Source: Phialophora verrucosa
Taxonomy: Eukaryota; Ascomycota; Eurotiomycetes; Chaetothyriales; Herpotrichiellaceae
DNA: 64,000 bases
Direction: 5' to 3'
NCBI GenBank assembly: GCA_002099365.1
Contig: MSED01000002.1
Location: 3,162,001-3,226,000, forward strand
Part shown: positions 31,747-42,111 of the stretch, in pieces
Layout of the letters: every line of letters starts with the position of its first letter
How positions within the stretch are numbered: position 1 is the stretch's first letter
Notes under the pieces: generated by a model
Seen by the model: only the letters and a program-made list of their open reading frames with translations
Database searches by the model: none
Told to the model about the DNA's origin: nothing
Translations under genes and position numbers: made by a program

Positions 31747-33264
31747 CTACGAACTTGATTTCTCGCCCTTCCCGATCGCGTCAGTGACGGTGTCGAAGAC
31801 CTTGGTTCGACCTCCACGCAATTTGACGTTGGTTGTCTGCACCACAACCCGCTTGTAAGTCGTCAGAGGCGGCGTTCCGCCATCCGTGACCTGCAGGATG
31901 AAATGCAGCGCCATGCCCTTTTCGAGGGCTTTGCCCGTGACAATATCAACAGCACACGTCTCTGGGGGAGGAAGCCGGATCTTGACAATTTTGCCATCAC
32001 CATCACCATCATCTCCCAAGCCATTGATCTCAATGTCCGGAACGAGCCAGTGCGTCGGCGACTGTGCGGCCGTGGGTTCCTTGTATTGGAACCATTTGAA
32101 CGTCAGGGCATCGCCGTCGGGATCGTAGCTCTTGGAAGCGTCCAGGGTGATCTGCTCGCCCGCCTCGACTTCGAGCCGCAACGGTTCCGGGCCGGAAGAG
32201 CTGTCGTTGACTATGACGACTGGCTCATGATTTGTTTGGCCTCGGTCCTTGGTCAGGGTCCATTGCATCCGCGCGGCGAAGCTGTCCTGGTAGTGATCCC
32301 TCCACCGCCAGATCGTGGCCTGATTGCTCTGATGTTTTTGTCCGTCCTTGCCCGTCACTGTGTCCCTCGCGTCGCTGTAATGCCTTGCTGCTCCCTCGCC
32401 CAGATCGACCAGAGTGTAGCGACCGCCCCAGCTGCCCCAATGCGGGTGCTCCGGAGAGCCCAGGCCGTTCTGGATCAGGTACAGGAATGTGGGTGTGTCG
32501 CCTTCCATGATGAACGCATACGTCGGATACACTTTCCCCAAGGGCCCGATTTGGATGTGCTCCTTCAGCCATTCCTTGGTGATCTTGGTTGGATCAGGAC
32601 CTCCACGATCCAGCGGGGAGAGGGCGTCGCCCGAGATCCCAGTCCACGCCGCACAGCCATATTCCCCCCATCCGTGCACAGAGCAAATGTAGAATACATC
32701 GGGAAAGTTCAATCGAATCCACGGCCCCGTGTCGTCCTGGTCGGAGATGGTGTACACGCGCAGCTTGGCACGCAGACCAGCAAATTCAGAGCCTGGTCGT
32801 TCGCGCTGCACGTACTGGAGGGCCTGGGCCAGCACGTTGATCCCGCCCCAGCAAAGCAGCCACAGCGGCTCTTCGGCCTCGTCCAGCCGCTCGATCAACA
32901 GCTTCGCACCCTCGCTCAACGGCACGCCGTCCTGCAACGCCTCTTTGCCATACAGCGACGGACCGGCCTTGATGATCGAGAGCAGATATTCCGTGCTTGG
33001 GTATGCATTGTCCGGGTGGACGTGGGCGTTGAGATTGTCGACGACGTGGCCATACGCGTGCACAATAGCCTGCATGTCTTCGGGATGCGTGACTTTTCGC
33101 ATCCATGTCGACGTGGTCGCGACCAGGCCCAGGGTGTCGAACTCGTTCGAATACAAGAGGTAGCGAACCAGAGACTCGGCGTCGTCCGGCTCGTTGGAAA
33201 TGTCCGAGACGATGAAGACGCGGGGCTTTGTCGTGCACCGTCGGAGTTTGTGTTGGTCGGCCAT
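31747..33264 (-). CDS. DUF1593 / Sde182-type nucleoside-hydrolase-like protein
   Basis: 505 aa from ATG 33264. The N terminus has no signal peptide and goes straight into the nucleoside-hydrolase-like fold. The motif VFIVSDISNEPDDAESLVRY recalls the Asp cluster that binds calcium in nucleoside hydrolases. LGLVATTSTW, LWLLCWGGINVLAQAL and VYTISDQDDTGPWIR follow. The C-terminal 150 residues form a beta-sandwich-like domain with ASKSYDPDGDALTFKWFQYK, as in PKD/Sde0182-C modules. The family was annotated as cellulose-binding protein in bacteria; its activity is uncertain. It lies tail to tail with the Zn2Cys6 gene, 86 bp apart. A role in releasing a pentose or riboside is speculative. Confidence 0.85.
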   Translation of the reverse strand: MADQHKLRRCTTKPRVFIVSDISNEPDDAESLVRYLLYSNEFDTLGLVATTSTWMRKVTHPEDMQAIVHAYGHVVDNLNAHVHPDNAYPSTEYLLSIIKAGPSLYGKEALQDGVPLSEGAKLLIERLDEAEEPLWLLCWGGINVLAQALQYVQRERPGSEFAGLRAKLRVYTISDQDDTGPWIRLNFPDVFYICSVHGWGEYGCAAWTGISGDALSPLDRGGPDPTKITKEWLKEHIQIGPLGKVYPTYAFIMEGDTPTFLYLIQNGLGSPEHPHWGSWGGRYTLVDLGEGAARHYSDARDTVTGKDGQKHQSNQATIWRWRDHYQDSFAARMQWTLTKDRGQTNHEPVVIVNDSSSGPEPLRLEVEAGEQITLDASKSYDPDGDALTFKWFQYKEPTAAQSPTHWLVPDIEINGLGDDGDGDGKIVKIRLPPPETCAVDIVTGKALEKGMALHFILQVTDGGTPPLTTYKRVVVQTTNVKLRGGRTKVFDTVTDAIGKGEKSSS

Positions 33265-33997
33265 CACTTACAATGGTGCCAAATTTTAATGATCGAATCA
33301 AGTCTGAATTGAACTTGGTGTTGATAATTTCTTACAGTTCCCAAAATTCTTTGCTAATCCTCACGGTCACATTATAGGTCATGAGAAGGATGTCCCTGAG
33401 CGGACCTGGCAGTCCTAAATCGAGCCTGATTCCCAAGTTCAACGTTGTCTTTGAAAATCCAAGGCATCGAATCCCTTCTCCTGTCGTCGTCAAGGTTCGC
33501 GTGATTTAGAAAAGGATAGGTTCTTGAAAATAGCCTGTGGGGAAGGGACTTGCGTGATCCTCGTTTAACTGTGGAGATGCCAGGCAGGTATGTAAAGTCC
33601 GAGCTACGGTAGGCTGAGTTGTAGTGGCTCTACTTACTCCAAACGGCAACGGGAAGCACAGATTCGCGTGCCAGTGCTTCTCGTCTTACTCGCATATGTA
33701 GTCTCGGCAACGATACATTCACACTTCAGTAAGCGAATTTTTGACGCGGGCATGGATGGTATAGGAGTTACATCTGCGATTTTACCGACTGCTGGGTTTC
33801 GCTGGGAGAGGGGTGTCGCCGACCGCCGGTACGCAAAGTAACGCCCCTAGTAGAGGGTAAGAGCATTGCGGAATCGCCAGGAGCAGAAAGGACGGTCTAC
33901 TCAAAGTTTGGACTCGGGCTGAAGCCCAAGTCCGATGCAGGGTTGCATAGGCTCTAATTTTCACTTCATCTAACCACCATCCATAACCTGACGTTCG
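33265..33997. other. Intergenic, nothing recognised
   Basis: About 730 bp upstream of the DUF1593 gene and downstream of the DAS-like gene. Confidence 0.4.
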
Positions 33998-36330
33998 CTA
34001 CTGCTCCACTCCATCATGTGTCAACTCGACAAACTCAGATCTCATTTCCGGGTCGGCATTCCAGTGTCTTAGATAGTCATAGATTCGAGCGACCATGGAG
34101 TCCACGCCGAATCCGAAAAACTCATACGCTTTCGGACCAGGCAGTGACTTGCCAAAGCGCTTCGTGCTCATGCAGACCGCGGCATTGGCATACCGTTCCC
34201 AGCCATTGGCGGCGTAGGCCTCAATGACCACGATGGGAACGCCGCTTTGCTTCCGGAGGACCCCGCGCCGGTACTTTTGTGGTTGCTGTTCGAATAACCG
34301 CTGGCATGGGAATGAAACTGTGCGAACGGTCAGGCCGTGAGATTTCCGTAGCTCGGCTGCAACGCTGACCGCGAGGTTGAGCTCGGCACCGACGCCGATC
34401 AAGGTAAGGTCAGCTTTTCCTTCGGCTTCTTCCAGGACGTATGCTCCTTTGGCCACTTCTGCCCTCTTGGTCAAGCCAGTCAGCTGGGGGAGAGCGTGGC
34501 GGGAGGTGGAAATGAGGGAGGGCGTGTGCCTTGCTTTGATTGCTGTGATCCAAGCGCCGGCAGTTTCTTCACTGTCACCCGGTCGGATGTAGAGGAAGTT
34601 TGGCATCGTTCGGTAGAGGGCAGCCAGTTCGATCGGCTGATGTGTTGGACCGTCCTCGCCCATACCTATCGAATCGTGTGTGGCCGCGTGGATGATCTGC
34701 AGATGCTGCAATGCGCCCATTCGAACCGCTGGGGCTGCATATAGATAGAACATAAAGAAACTGAAGAATATTAGCAGTGGCACGTCGGCATGGATGGATG
34801 GCCATACCTCGACGTAACGGGAATGAACATGCCGGGATGGTAAGCGGCCAAACCATTTGAGACAGCGACCATGGCGTGTTCTCGGACACCATAGTGGATG
34901 AAGCGCCCCGAGTAACTTCCAGTGCCAAGATGAGGAGGCTCAAAGTCCTCCTTTGTCTTCCAGCTCATGTACACCGAGGGCTCAAGGTCAGCTGTGCCAA
35001 TCATGAATTGGTCGAATTTCTCAGCCAAGGGGCCAAAGACCAGGCCAGAGGAAGCACGACTAGGGGTGGCTTTTGAGGGGAATACTTGGGGGATCCGCGA
35101 TTCCCACTCGGGAGGCAGCTCACCACCTTGACGTCGTGTGTACTCTTCTGCGAGCATCGGATAGGCGCACCGATATATGTCGAACTGTTTCTTCCACTCA
35201 GATACCATGGACTCGCCCCTTGCAGGAAGCTCGGCGAAAAAGTCTCGCATCATCTGTGGAATCACATAGTGGTCATCTGGGTTGAAACCGTAAAGCTTCT
35301 TGAGTGAAGCAACGGTATCCGGTCCCAACGCCGCACCATGTGCTACAGCGTCACCAGCCACTGCTGTGTCAACTCCAATCACAGTATGGACATTGACAAA
35401 AGTGGGTAGATCGGAACGTTTCGATGCCTCGAGAGCTTTGACGATGCCTCGAACATCCCAACACCCATCCTCGATTTCAATTACATTCCATCCGCACGCT
35501 TTCATCTTGGCGTTGATATCTTCCGTATTAGTCAAACGGACTGGACCATCACAGGTGATTTGGTTGTTATCATATATCACCGTCAAGTTGTTGAGATGCA
35601 TGTGGCCGGCAATGGAGATAGCCTCAAGTCCGACTCCCTCCTGAAGACACGCATCTCCAACCATGCACCAGATATGGTCCGACACAATATCCAAGTTTGG
35701 TCGGTTGAATCTTGCCGCAAGGCTCTTAGAAGCCATGGCCATTCCTATGGCATTTGCAATTCCTTGACCCAGTGGTCCTGGTGGAAGGCGTCAGATCAAC
35801 CTTGGCATTGAGTGTGGGCACCGCGACTCACCTGTCGTGACTTCGATCCCTTCATGCTCAATCTCAGGATGGCCCGGACACAGCGAATCCACGCGGTCTG
35901 AATGATAAGACTTGAGCTGTTCCAATGTCATGGCTTTGTAGCCGGTGAGATGCAGAAATGTATACTGAAATAGACATGTGTGTCCATTTGAGAGCACAAA
36001 TCGGTCTCGGTTGATCCAGTCCGGGGTATGAGGAGCATAACACATCACATATTTCCACAATGCGACACCTATGGCGGCCATCCCCATGGCTCCTCTAGTT
36101 TCTCGTCAGTGTGGGCATCAGATGCAAAGACAACGAGGCTGTTACCCTGGGTGGCCGCCTTTGAATTGTTGGCATAGATCTGCGATGAGCACACGGAATG
36201 CTTTGAGAACCAGTTCTTCCTCTGTGGTCAACTTCCCCGAGTCCTTTGTTGCCCGGCTTTTCTGGCTGTGCATGTCAACGGCCGTCTTGTGATCAGGGTA
36301 CCCGTTGGAGATATTAGCAGCTGGAGCCAT
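33998..36330 (-). CDS. Dihydroxyacetone synthase-type transketolase, four exons
   Basis: Minus-strand join of 36330-36146, 36094-35832, 35777-34808 and 34760-33998; introns of 51, 54 and 47 bp. Product 726 aa. Spliced junctions give the family signatures FKGGHPGGAMGMAAIG, GPLGQGIANAIGMAMA and VTSSFFMFYLYAAPAVRMG. The thiamine-diphosphate motif is GDACLQEGVGLEAIS followed by VIYDNNQITCDG, with GDA instead of the GDG of classical transketolases, as in dihydroxyacetone synthases. Also seen are HYGVREHAM, HDSIGMGEDGPTHQPIE and RTVSFPCQRLFEQQ. The enzyme transfers a two-carbon ketol group from xylulose 5-phosphate. The C terminus is GVEQ, so no peroxisomal SKL signal. Neighbours suggest a pentose-catabolic role. 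Confidence 0.92.
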
Positions 36331-37056
36331 GTTATTTGATCACGATCTCTGTTCAGTGTGTACAGGGATGGAATAACACTCGACGCTGAACGCAGACGGC
36401 ACTGCTTCCAAAATGAAAATGACAAGTCAAGACAAGAATATGAAATACGGCAGTTAGCAAATTCATCACCAAGATTACACGACGTGAGATGTAGACTTTG
36501 TCCGGCTCAAGGTGTGAGAGTGGCCAATCTTCAATGGAGCCAATACTTTCCCTCCAGGTTGAGGACATACTGTAACATCCCAGTACGAATGACCACCTGT
36601 CCCAGCAACATACTTCGCCTTCGTTGTATTACCAATGGCTGCTTTTAAGGACTGGACCTTACAGAACGTAATTCTGATGGCATTTCTTTCGACAGCGAGG
36701 TGCGGCACCCGCCCAGCAGCTGTGTTCTCTGCCAAGAGGCCAAGAGCTGCAAATGAAAGCGGCGTTAAAAGAAATCTCAAGCCGGTTAGTTCGATACTTT
36801 CCCTAAAAGAGCAAAAATAGGCACCGCGCCGCTGGAGGCTGCGACTGCCGCATGCGATGAGAAACATCCCCCCAGGAAATTTCGGCAGATTCTCGACCAC
36901 TCTCCACTCTCAACCCCGGACAATATTGATTCTTTGCAGTTGACTATTTCAGGATGGTACATAAGTGCGCAAGTCTGCGGGGAGAACTCAGGGGAACAGG
37001 ATCACTCGTGGACCTGCTTGTGTCGTCCTCGGAGTCCAACATTCCTATTCTTTGCA
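36331..37056. promoter_or_regulatory. Divergent promoter between the DAS-like and MFS genes
   Basis: 726 bp. CCCCGG at 36914-36919 and GCGGGG at 36977-36982 fit the CreA consensus SYGGRG and could mediate glucose repression. A minus-strand frame in the region (36475-36900) looks partly coding but has no recognisable family. Confidence 0.4.
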
Positions 37057-38895
37057 ATGGCAGACATATCGAACCTCGAGGCCGCCCCTGCGAATAACCC
37101 AGTCGCCAATGTCAAAGATGAACGCACCCACATCACCCACCTCGAAGTCAAGTTGAACGAGGAACAACAACAGCTCGGCCACCTTGCGAACCAAGAAGAT
37201 CATGATTTGGGTGTCGGTGAATCGCTCCGCAAATATCCCTGGGCCTGTACATGGTGTGTATATGCCTGCTGGTGCATCATCCTGTGCAGTTTCGAGGGGC
37301 AGGCCGCTGGCTCTGTCCTGGGGATCCCAACTTTTCGGAAGGATTTCGGCAGCGAGTACAATGGCGACTATGTCCTGCCTGCGCAATGGCAATCTGCTTT
37401 TAATGCTGCACCGGTCGCATCTGCCACAGTCGGTGTCCTTGGTGCCGCAGCAATTGCGGACTTGGTCGGCCGTAGATGGACTATGTTTGGGGCAATGGTT
37501 GTCTCCTTTGCAGCAATCACGATGGAATTCGTTTCCACCACCAATCCTGTCTTCTTTGGTGGCAAGTTTCTCAATGGTTTTGCAGTCGGGACGATTCAAG
37601 CCGTCATGACAACTTACATCGGAGAGGAATGTCACACCGGACTACCGGCAGAACTGCTCAAGTGCTAATTGTTGTGCTAGATCGCTCCTCTTGCTTGGAG
37701 AGGCATTTTCACTGTGGGAATCGGCGTGTCATTCGGCATTGGCCCCCTGGTTGCGTTTATCGTTGTCAACTACACAGGTGATGTCGACACCCGCTGGGCT
37801 TATCGCACCGTGTTCTGCTGCCAGTACGGATTCGCGGCAGTGTCCGCTATCGGGGCTCTCTTCATGCCCGAGTAAGCGTCTCTCCTCCCCTGCAAGCCAT
37901 AAGTTAGTCATGGGATCTAACTGTGCCAAACAATCCAGGTCTCCGTGGTGGCTCGTCTCCAAAGGACGCACGCAATCCGCCCTCAAGAATCTCGCCAAGC
38001 TTGGTCACGAAGGCGAAATAGGGAGAAAAAAGCTCGCCATGATCGAATTGACCCTCGAAGAGATCAAGCACGAGACATCAGGAGTTACATACTTGGAGTG
38101 CTTCCGGAAGTCTAACCTACGACGCACTATCATTTCGATCGGACCACTGATTATTCAGGTCCTCACCGGCATCACCTTCGTTGCTGGCTACTTCACCTAC
38201 TACTTGCAAGTAGCTGGATATTCCACCGAGGAGAGTTTCCGGATCCAGATTGCCCAACCTGTGCTTTCCATCGTCGGAAATTTGATGGCGGCCGCCACTA
38301 TTGACCGCGTGGGTCGGCGGAATCTCACTTTTTACGGTCTTGTCATCCTAGTCGTGCTCCTCTTCATCGAGGGTGGGTTGGCAACAGGCGGAAGCCCGGG
38401 TGAGATCAAAGGCACCGTGGCCATGATTTTGATCTACAGCTGGATGTACAACGTGTCCATCGGATCCACAGCGGTGAGTTCCCAAGCATGTCCACTGGTG
38501 AAGTGCCTATTGCATTATGATGGGCTGATGAATGTCTGCAGTTCTCCATTTTGACCGAGACCTCTACATCTCGTCTCCGCGTCAAGACGATCGCCATTGG
38601 CCTAGCTTTACAGAACGGCATCAACGTCATGTGGCAATTCGTCTTGCCTTATATGTTTAATCCAGACAAGGGCAACCTGGGCGGGAAGGTGGCTTTCATC
38701 TTCGGTGCACCAAGCTTCATCTGTATCGCATACCTCTGGTACTTCCAGCCCGAGACGGCTGGTCGCACCTACGAGGAGTTGGACGAGATGTTTGCCAAGG
38801 GTGTTCCTGCTCGGAAGTTCAAGACTTACAAGACAGAGGCTCAGACAAAGGGTGAGGTGATGAAAGAGGTTGTTGAAAAGTCCACTCCCCAGTAA
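37057..38895 (+). CDS. MFS sugar transporter with an abnormal first intron
   Basis: Join of 37057-37626, 37681-37871, 37939-38473 and 38542-38895, total 549 aa and in frame throughout. Introns 2 (67 bp, GTAAGC) and 3 (68 bp, GTGAGT) are canonical. The first, 37627-37680, ends TGCTAG but begins GAATGT instead of GT. Without removal, translation stops after LPAELLKC. Sugar-porter features include FEGQAAGSVLGIPTFRKDFG, DLVGRRWTMFG, IGE-IAPLAWRGIF (created by the odd splice), PESPWWLVSKGR, DRVGRRNLTFYG and PETAGRTYEELDEMF. Closest in style to the alpha-glucoside permease group. It is divergent from the DAS-like gene. Either a nonstandard splice or an inactivated transporter. Confidence 0.8.
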
Positions 38896-39615
38896 ACGAT
38901 GGGCCGTCTCCCTGTTACTATGAGGATACAATGATCGGGGATGGAGGTGGTACATGGTGTGCTTGTCCGGTATCTGTTTGCCTAGTTTCCCAATAAGCAG
39001 CACCCGCGCAGTTATTCGAGGATGCGGTATCTCTGTACACTGAGATGCGAACAGGAATGGGGTCGATTGTGCATGAAATATAATCTCTGTCTATAACTAC
39101 CACACCTGAGGTATTTGCTATCGAACCTCGTCATCCCTAGAGCTGTGAGAGCGGTTGATTGCGAAACCCTGTTCCCCCAAAGTCCCCTCCGCGAAGCCTG
39201 TACGACGACGTCTTATTTGTTGCCAGGATCAGACCACGTTTTCCCCGCGTTCCGGCTACGAGAGGTGCCCCAGCCCGAAGTATGTAGTGAATGTAACTCT
39301 CAATCTGACAGACCAGTCTGGCCATCAGAATTTCTTCCCTTCGCCAAGAGAAACCCCATACCACTTATTGCTAAGAATTCCATTTCGCACTTCATCCGTC
39401 ACCTTGAGGTTTCACTCCAGAAGTCAGCTACTACTGCCAACATGAGACATACTCCATGATGCTGGCCTCCAAGACCAAACGATCGTCAATATTTCAACAG
39501 TTGTCCGACGCAATTAAATCAGCTTCAGTCGAGAACCAGTAAACCTGCAGTGAAATTCCAAATCCAGACCCGAACGGTCTACAATGAGTCCACGGTCGAT
39601 CAATGACTGACTGCG
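38896..39615. other. Intergenic, nothing recognised
   Basis: About 720 bp. I searched it for an upstream zinc-cluster exon for the next gene and found none. Confidence 0.4.
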
Positions 39616-41055
39616 ATGGATGCTGACAGTGTCAATGCTTTCGTGTCACCAGGCGCTCTATCCGGGGAGAGCATCTTCGACGAATATGCGGCCAATCCGC
39701 GCTTCCAGCAACTGCAAACGGAGCTTCGGTCATGGCTCTTTGTAGGAGCAAACAGTCGGGACCAGTCGCCTGACAACCGCAGCCTCCTGGCGCCTGAGGA
39801 GCAGCAGAATGTGGGCAGCATCGCGGGACACAAGCCGGGCCATGAGTATCTGTGGGACCATGTGGTGACTGAAGCGAACCAGATAATACCTCCGTCCAAG
39901 AAGATCAAGTACCTTCACGTGTGGATCACGGATTGCGCACCCTGGCTCGACATGTTTGACACCGAACGACATTTTGGGCAGCAAGTGCCTATCATCGCCC
40001 AACGCTCGGCGGCAGTCTTGCATGCCATGCTCGCAGTAGGTGCTCGCACGGCCGAGCGACAGGGCCGCATGGAAGGGTCGTCGCGCGATAGCCTGGAGCT
40101 GTACTCGCAAACGATCACACTGCTTACGTCGTCTTTGAACACACGGGAGCCGACAGTCGTGGTGACCGTGTGCCTTCTTTGCGTCTTGGAGATGATGAGC
40201 GTCAGCCCTCGAGACTGGCGACGACACATTGAAGGCTGCGCCGCGCTCCTCGCCTCGTCTGGAATCAACGGATTCTCCGGCGGCTTGCTCCAGGCCGTGT
40301 TTTGGTGCTATGCGCGAATGGACCTCTGCGGCGCCATCATTGCCAACGGCGCCGAACCGACCGTTCTCTCGATCGACAAATGGGTCTTGCTCGACAACCA
40401 TGTCAACAGCAACGGCTCTGATGCGGTGGCACGAGACGAAGAAGAGATCAAGCGCCAGTTTTGGAGACTGGGCCGCCAGGCCCCAGACATGTATGCCAAT
40501 TTCGCAGTCTACCTCTGCGCAAAGGTGTGCGACCTCTGCGCCCGTCGCACCCGGTGCGTCGAAACGGGCGAGAACAACGGATGTGAAGACGAGAGCTTCG
40601 AATCGGAGTGGACCCAATTATGGGATGACCTGCAAGAATGGTCCTTGAAGCGCCCCCCCGAGATGCGCCCGGTCAAGTCGTCTCGAGACGGTGCGTTCCC
40701 GAGCATCTTCTTCGCCCACTGGGCCGCCATTTCGAGCAATCAACTTTTCCACACCGCCTGCATCTTGATGATGGAGCTCAAGGGCATCGAAGAATTCGAC
40801 CGGCCCGAGCAGATGTATTCTCCGCTGTGGCATGCGCGGAGAGTGGTGGGGATCTCATTGACGAATCCTCATCCGGGATGCATCAACAACGCCATCCAGC
40901 CGCTCTACGTGGCGGGCAAATTGTTCACGCACAGGGAAGAGCAGTCCATCATCGTGAAGCTGATTGACTCGATCGAGGAACGCACGGGCTGGGGGTCTCG
41001 ATGGCGCATCAAAGACCTCGAAGCAATTTGGGGATACCGTCGTGGGACATTTTGA
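39616..41055 (+). CDS. Fungal_trans_2-type regulator lacking a zinc cluster
   Basis: 479 aa, single exon from ATG 39616. The sequence shows the helical architecture of Fungal_trans_2 (PF11951/DUF3468) proteins: HVWITDCAPWLDMFDTERHF, then AVLHAMLAVGARTAERQGR, then RRHIEGCAALLASSGINGFS, then LLQAVFWCYARMDLCGAII, and the C-terminal RRVVGISLTNPHPGCINNAI. These domains normally follow an N-terminal Zn2Cys6 motif, which is absent here and not evident in the 720 bp upstream. It sits at the edge of the catabolic gene set, so it may be a co-regulator or a decayed transcription factor. Confidence 0.82.
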   Translation: MDADSVNAFVSPGALSGESIFDEYAANPRFQQLQTELRSWLFVGANSRDQSPDNRSLLAPEEQQNVGSIAGHKPGHEYLWDHVVTEANQIIPPSKKIKYLHVWITDCAPWLDMFDTERHFGQQVPIIAQRSAAVLHAMLAVGARTAERQGRMEGSSRDSLELYSQTITLLTSSLNTREPTVVVTVCLLCVLEMMSVSPRDWRRHIEGCAALLASSGINGFSGGLLQAVFWCYARMDLCGAIIANGAEPTVLSIDKWVLLDNHVNSNGSDAVARDEEEIKRQFWRLGRQAPDMYANFAVYLCAKVCDLCARRTRCVETGENNGCEDESFESEWTQLWDDLQEWSLKRPPEMRPVKSSRDGAFPSIFFAHWAAISSNQLFHTACILMMELKGIEEFDRPEQMYSPLWHARRVVGISLTNPHPGCINNAIQPLYVAGKLFTHREEQSIIVKLIDSIEERTGWGSRWRIKDLEAIWGYRRGTF

Positions 41056-41126
41056 TTGATCTTTTCAGACCGTACTCGTCGCAAGCTGAAAAAGAAGAAC
41101 CGTCAAAGAGACAGAAAACGATGATT

Positions 41127-41880
41127 CCATACACTGAGGTCTGTGCTATTAGTTTGATTATATTCTTTTCGGTATGAGGAAGCTTGGCTCGACTCGGGGT
41201 GCAAGCTATATCGACGGACCCGTACAGTGTGTTCCCGTCGCCGGTGCTTTGGGTCAAACTCGGAGGCTCGACGTTTCTGGGTTTCTTTTGGAGGATCGAG
41301 CTTTCTTTCGGTACACCGTCGACAACCGATCCGCCGATGACGCTCACAAAACCCAGATTGATAGGGTGAAAAAGACTTTGCCATTGTACATCGGATTGAC
41401 AACAGGCTTTGCGGTAGCTTCACGTCTTCCTCCACATTCATCAACCGACGCACCTCCGACTCTCGCAAATCAACTGCCTCCGTCGGCGGCAACAAGGCCA
41501 TGTAACACAATGGCTGATGGACAGATGCAATCCCGGTCGGCCGGATAGTTTTTTTTTCATGGCCCTAACAGGCATTCTCGTCGTCAAGATCGCCGTCAGC
41601 CTCGCATCACTAAAATCGGGCGCCCATTCCGCCCTGGCTCTTCGGCCAGTCTCGCCAGGCCTGCCCACAAAAGCCCTCCATAAAGTGCTCGGCCCACTAT
41701 CGATTCCACTGAGCTGGCGATGTTGATTGGGTGCCGTTCTTTTTTGTATATGGCCCCCCAATGATGAGTTGCGGTATCGCGTGCTGTTCGCCATAGTCTT
41801 TGCACCCCTCGGGCTCCCTGCTGCGCTTTTATCTCTCCAGACATCTCAAAGTGCTCAGTATCCTCAATTAGCCTTGGAAA
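41127..41880 (+). pseudogene. Decayed fluoride exporter FEX (CrcB family)
   Basis: Pieces of a FEX/CrcB-type membrane protein lie in order but in different frames. Around 41130-41290: SLIIFFSV-stop-GSLARLGVQA and FPSPVLWVKLGGSTFLGFF. A one-base shift then gives GFLLEDRAFFR, followed by KKTLPLYIGLTTGF and, after another shift, CGSFTSSSTFIN. At 41556-41890: MALTGILVVKIAVSLASLKS, then HSALALRPV, then LGAVLFCIWPPNDELRYRVL, FAIVFAPLG and LLRFYLSRHL. In-frame TGA codons at 41175-41177 and 41724-41726 stand where Trp is expected. FEX proteins export fluoride at the plasma membrane. The second repeat half is not recognisable downstream, so the copy is also truncated. Identification is from memory of the family. 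Confidence 0.7.
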
Positions 41881-42111
41881 GGGGACGGACCCTTGAGAGC
41901 GGCCCTTTTTGCATGGTTCTCTACCGACGGCAAGGAAAGGAACAAGGACGGCCAGATCAGTTCGACATCGCCATGTTTACCTTCACAACAGTATTCGAGC
42001 CAGATGCTCCATGTAATGTTAAAGTATTGGGCCACGCCGATGCTCAAATGCCTATGAAAATGTCAGTATAGAAAAGGCACCATGAAGTCAAGCAATCCGT
42101 AGAACAGACAC

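Noticed and set aside
31903..33312. 469-codon plus-strand frame
   Set aside because: Antisense shadow of the DUF1593 gene; the minus-strand protein has clear family motifs.
36475..36900. Minus-strand frame in the DAS/MFS promoter
   Set aside because: Some protein-like stretches (GLRFLLTPLSFAALGLL) but no family, and it fills a divergent promoter; not enough to call a gene.
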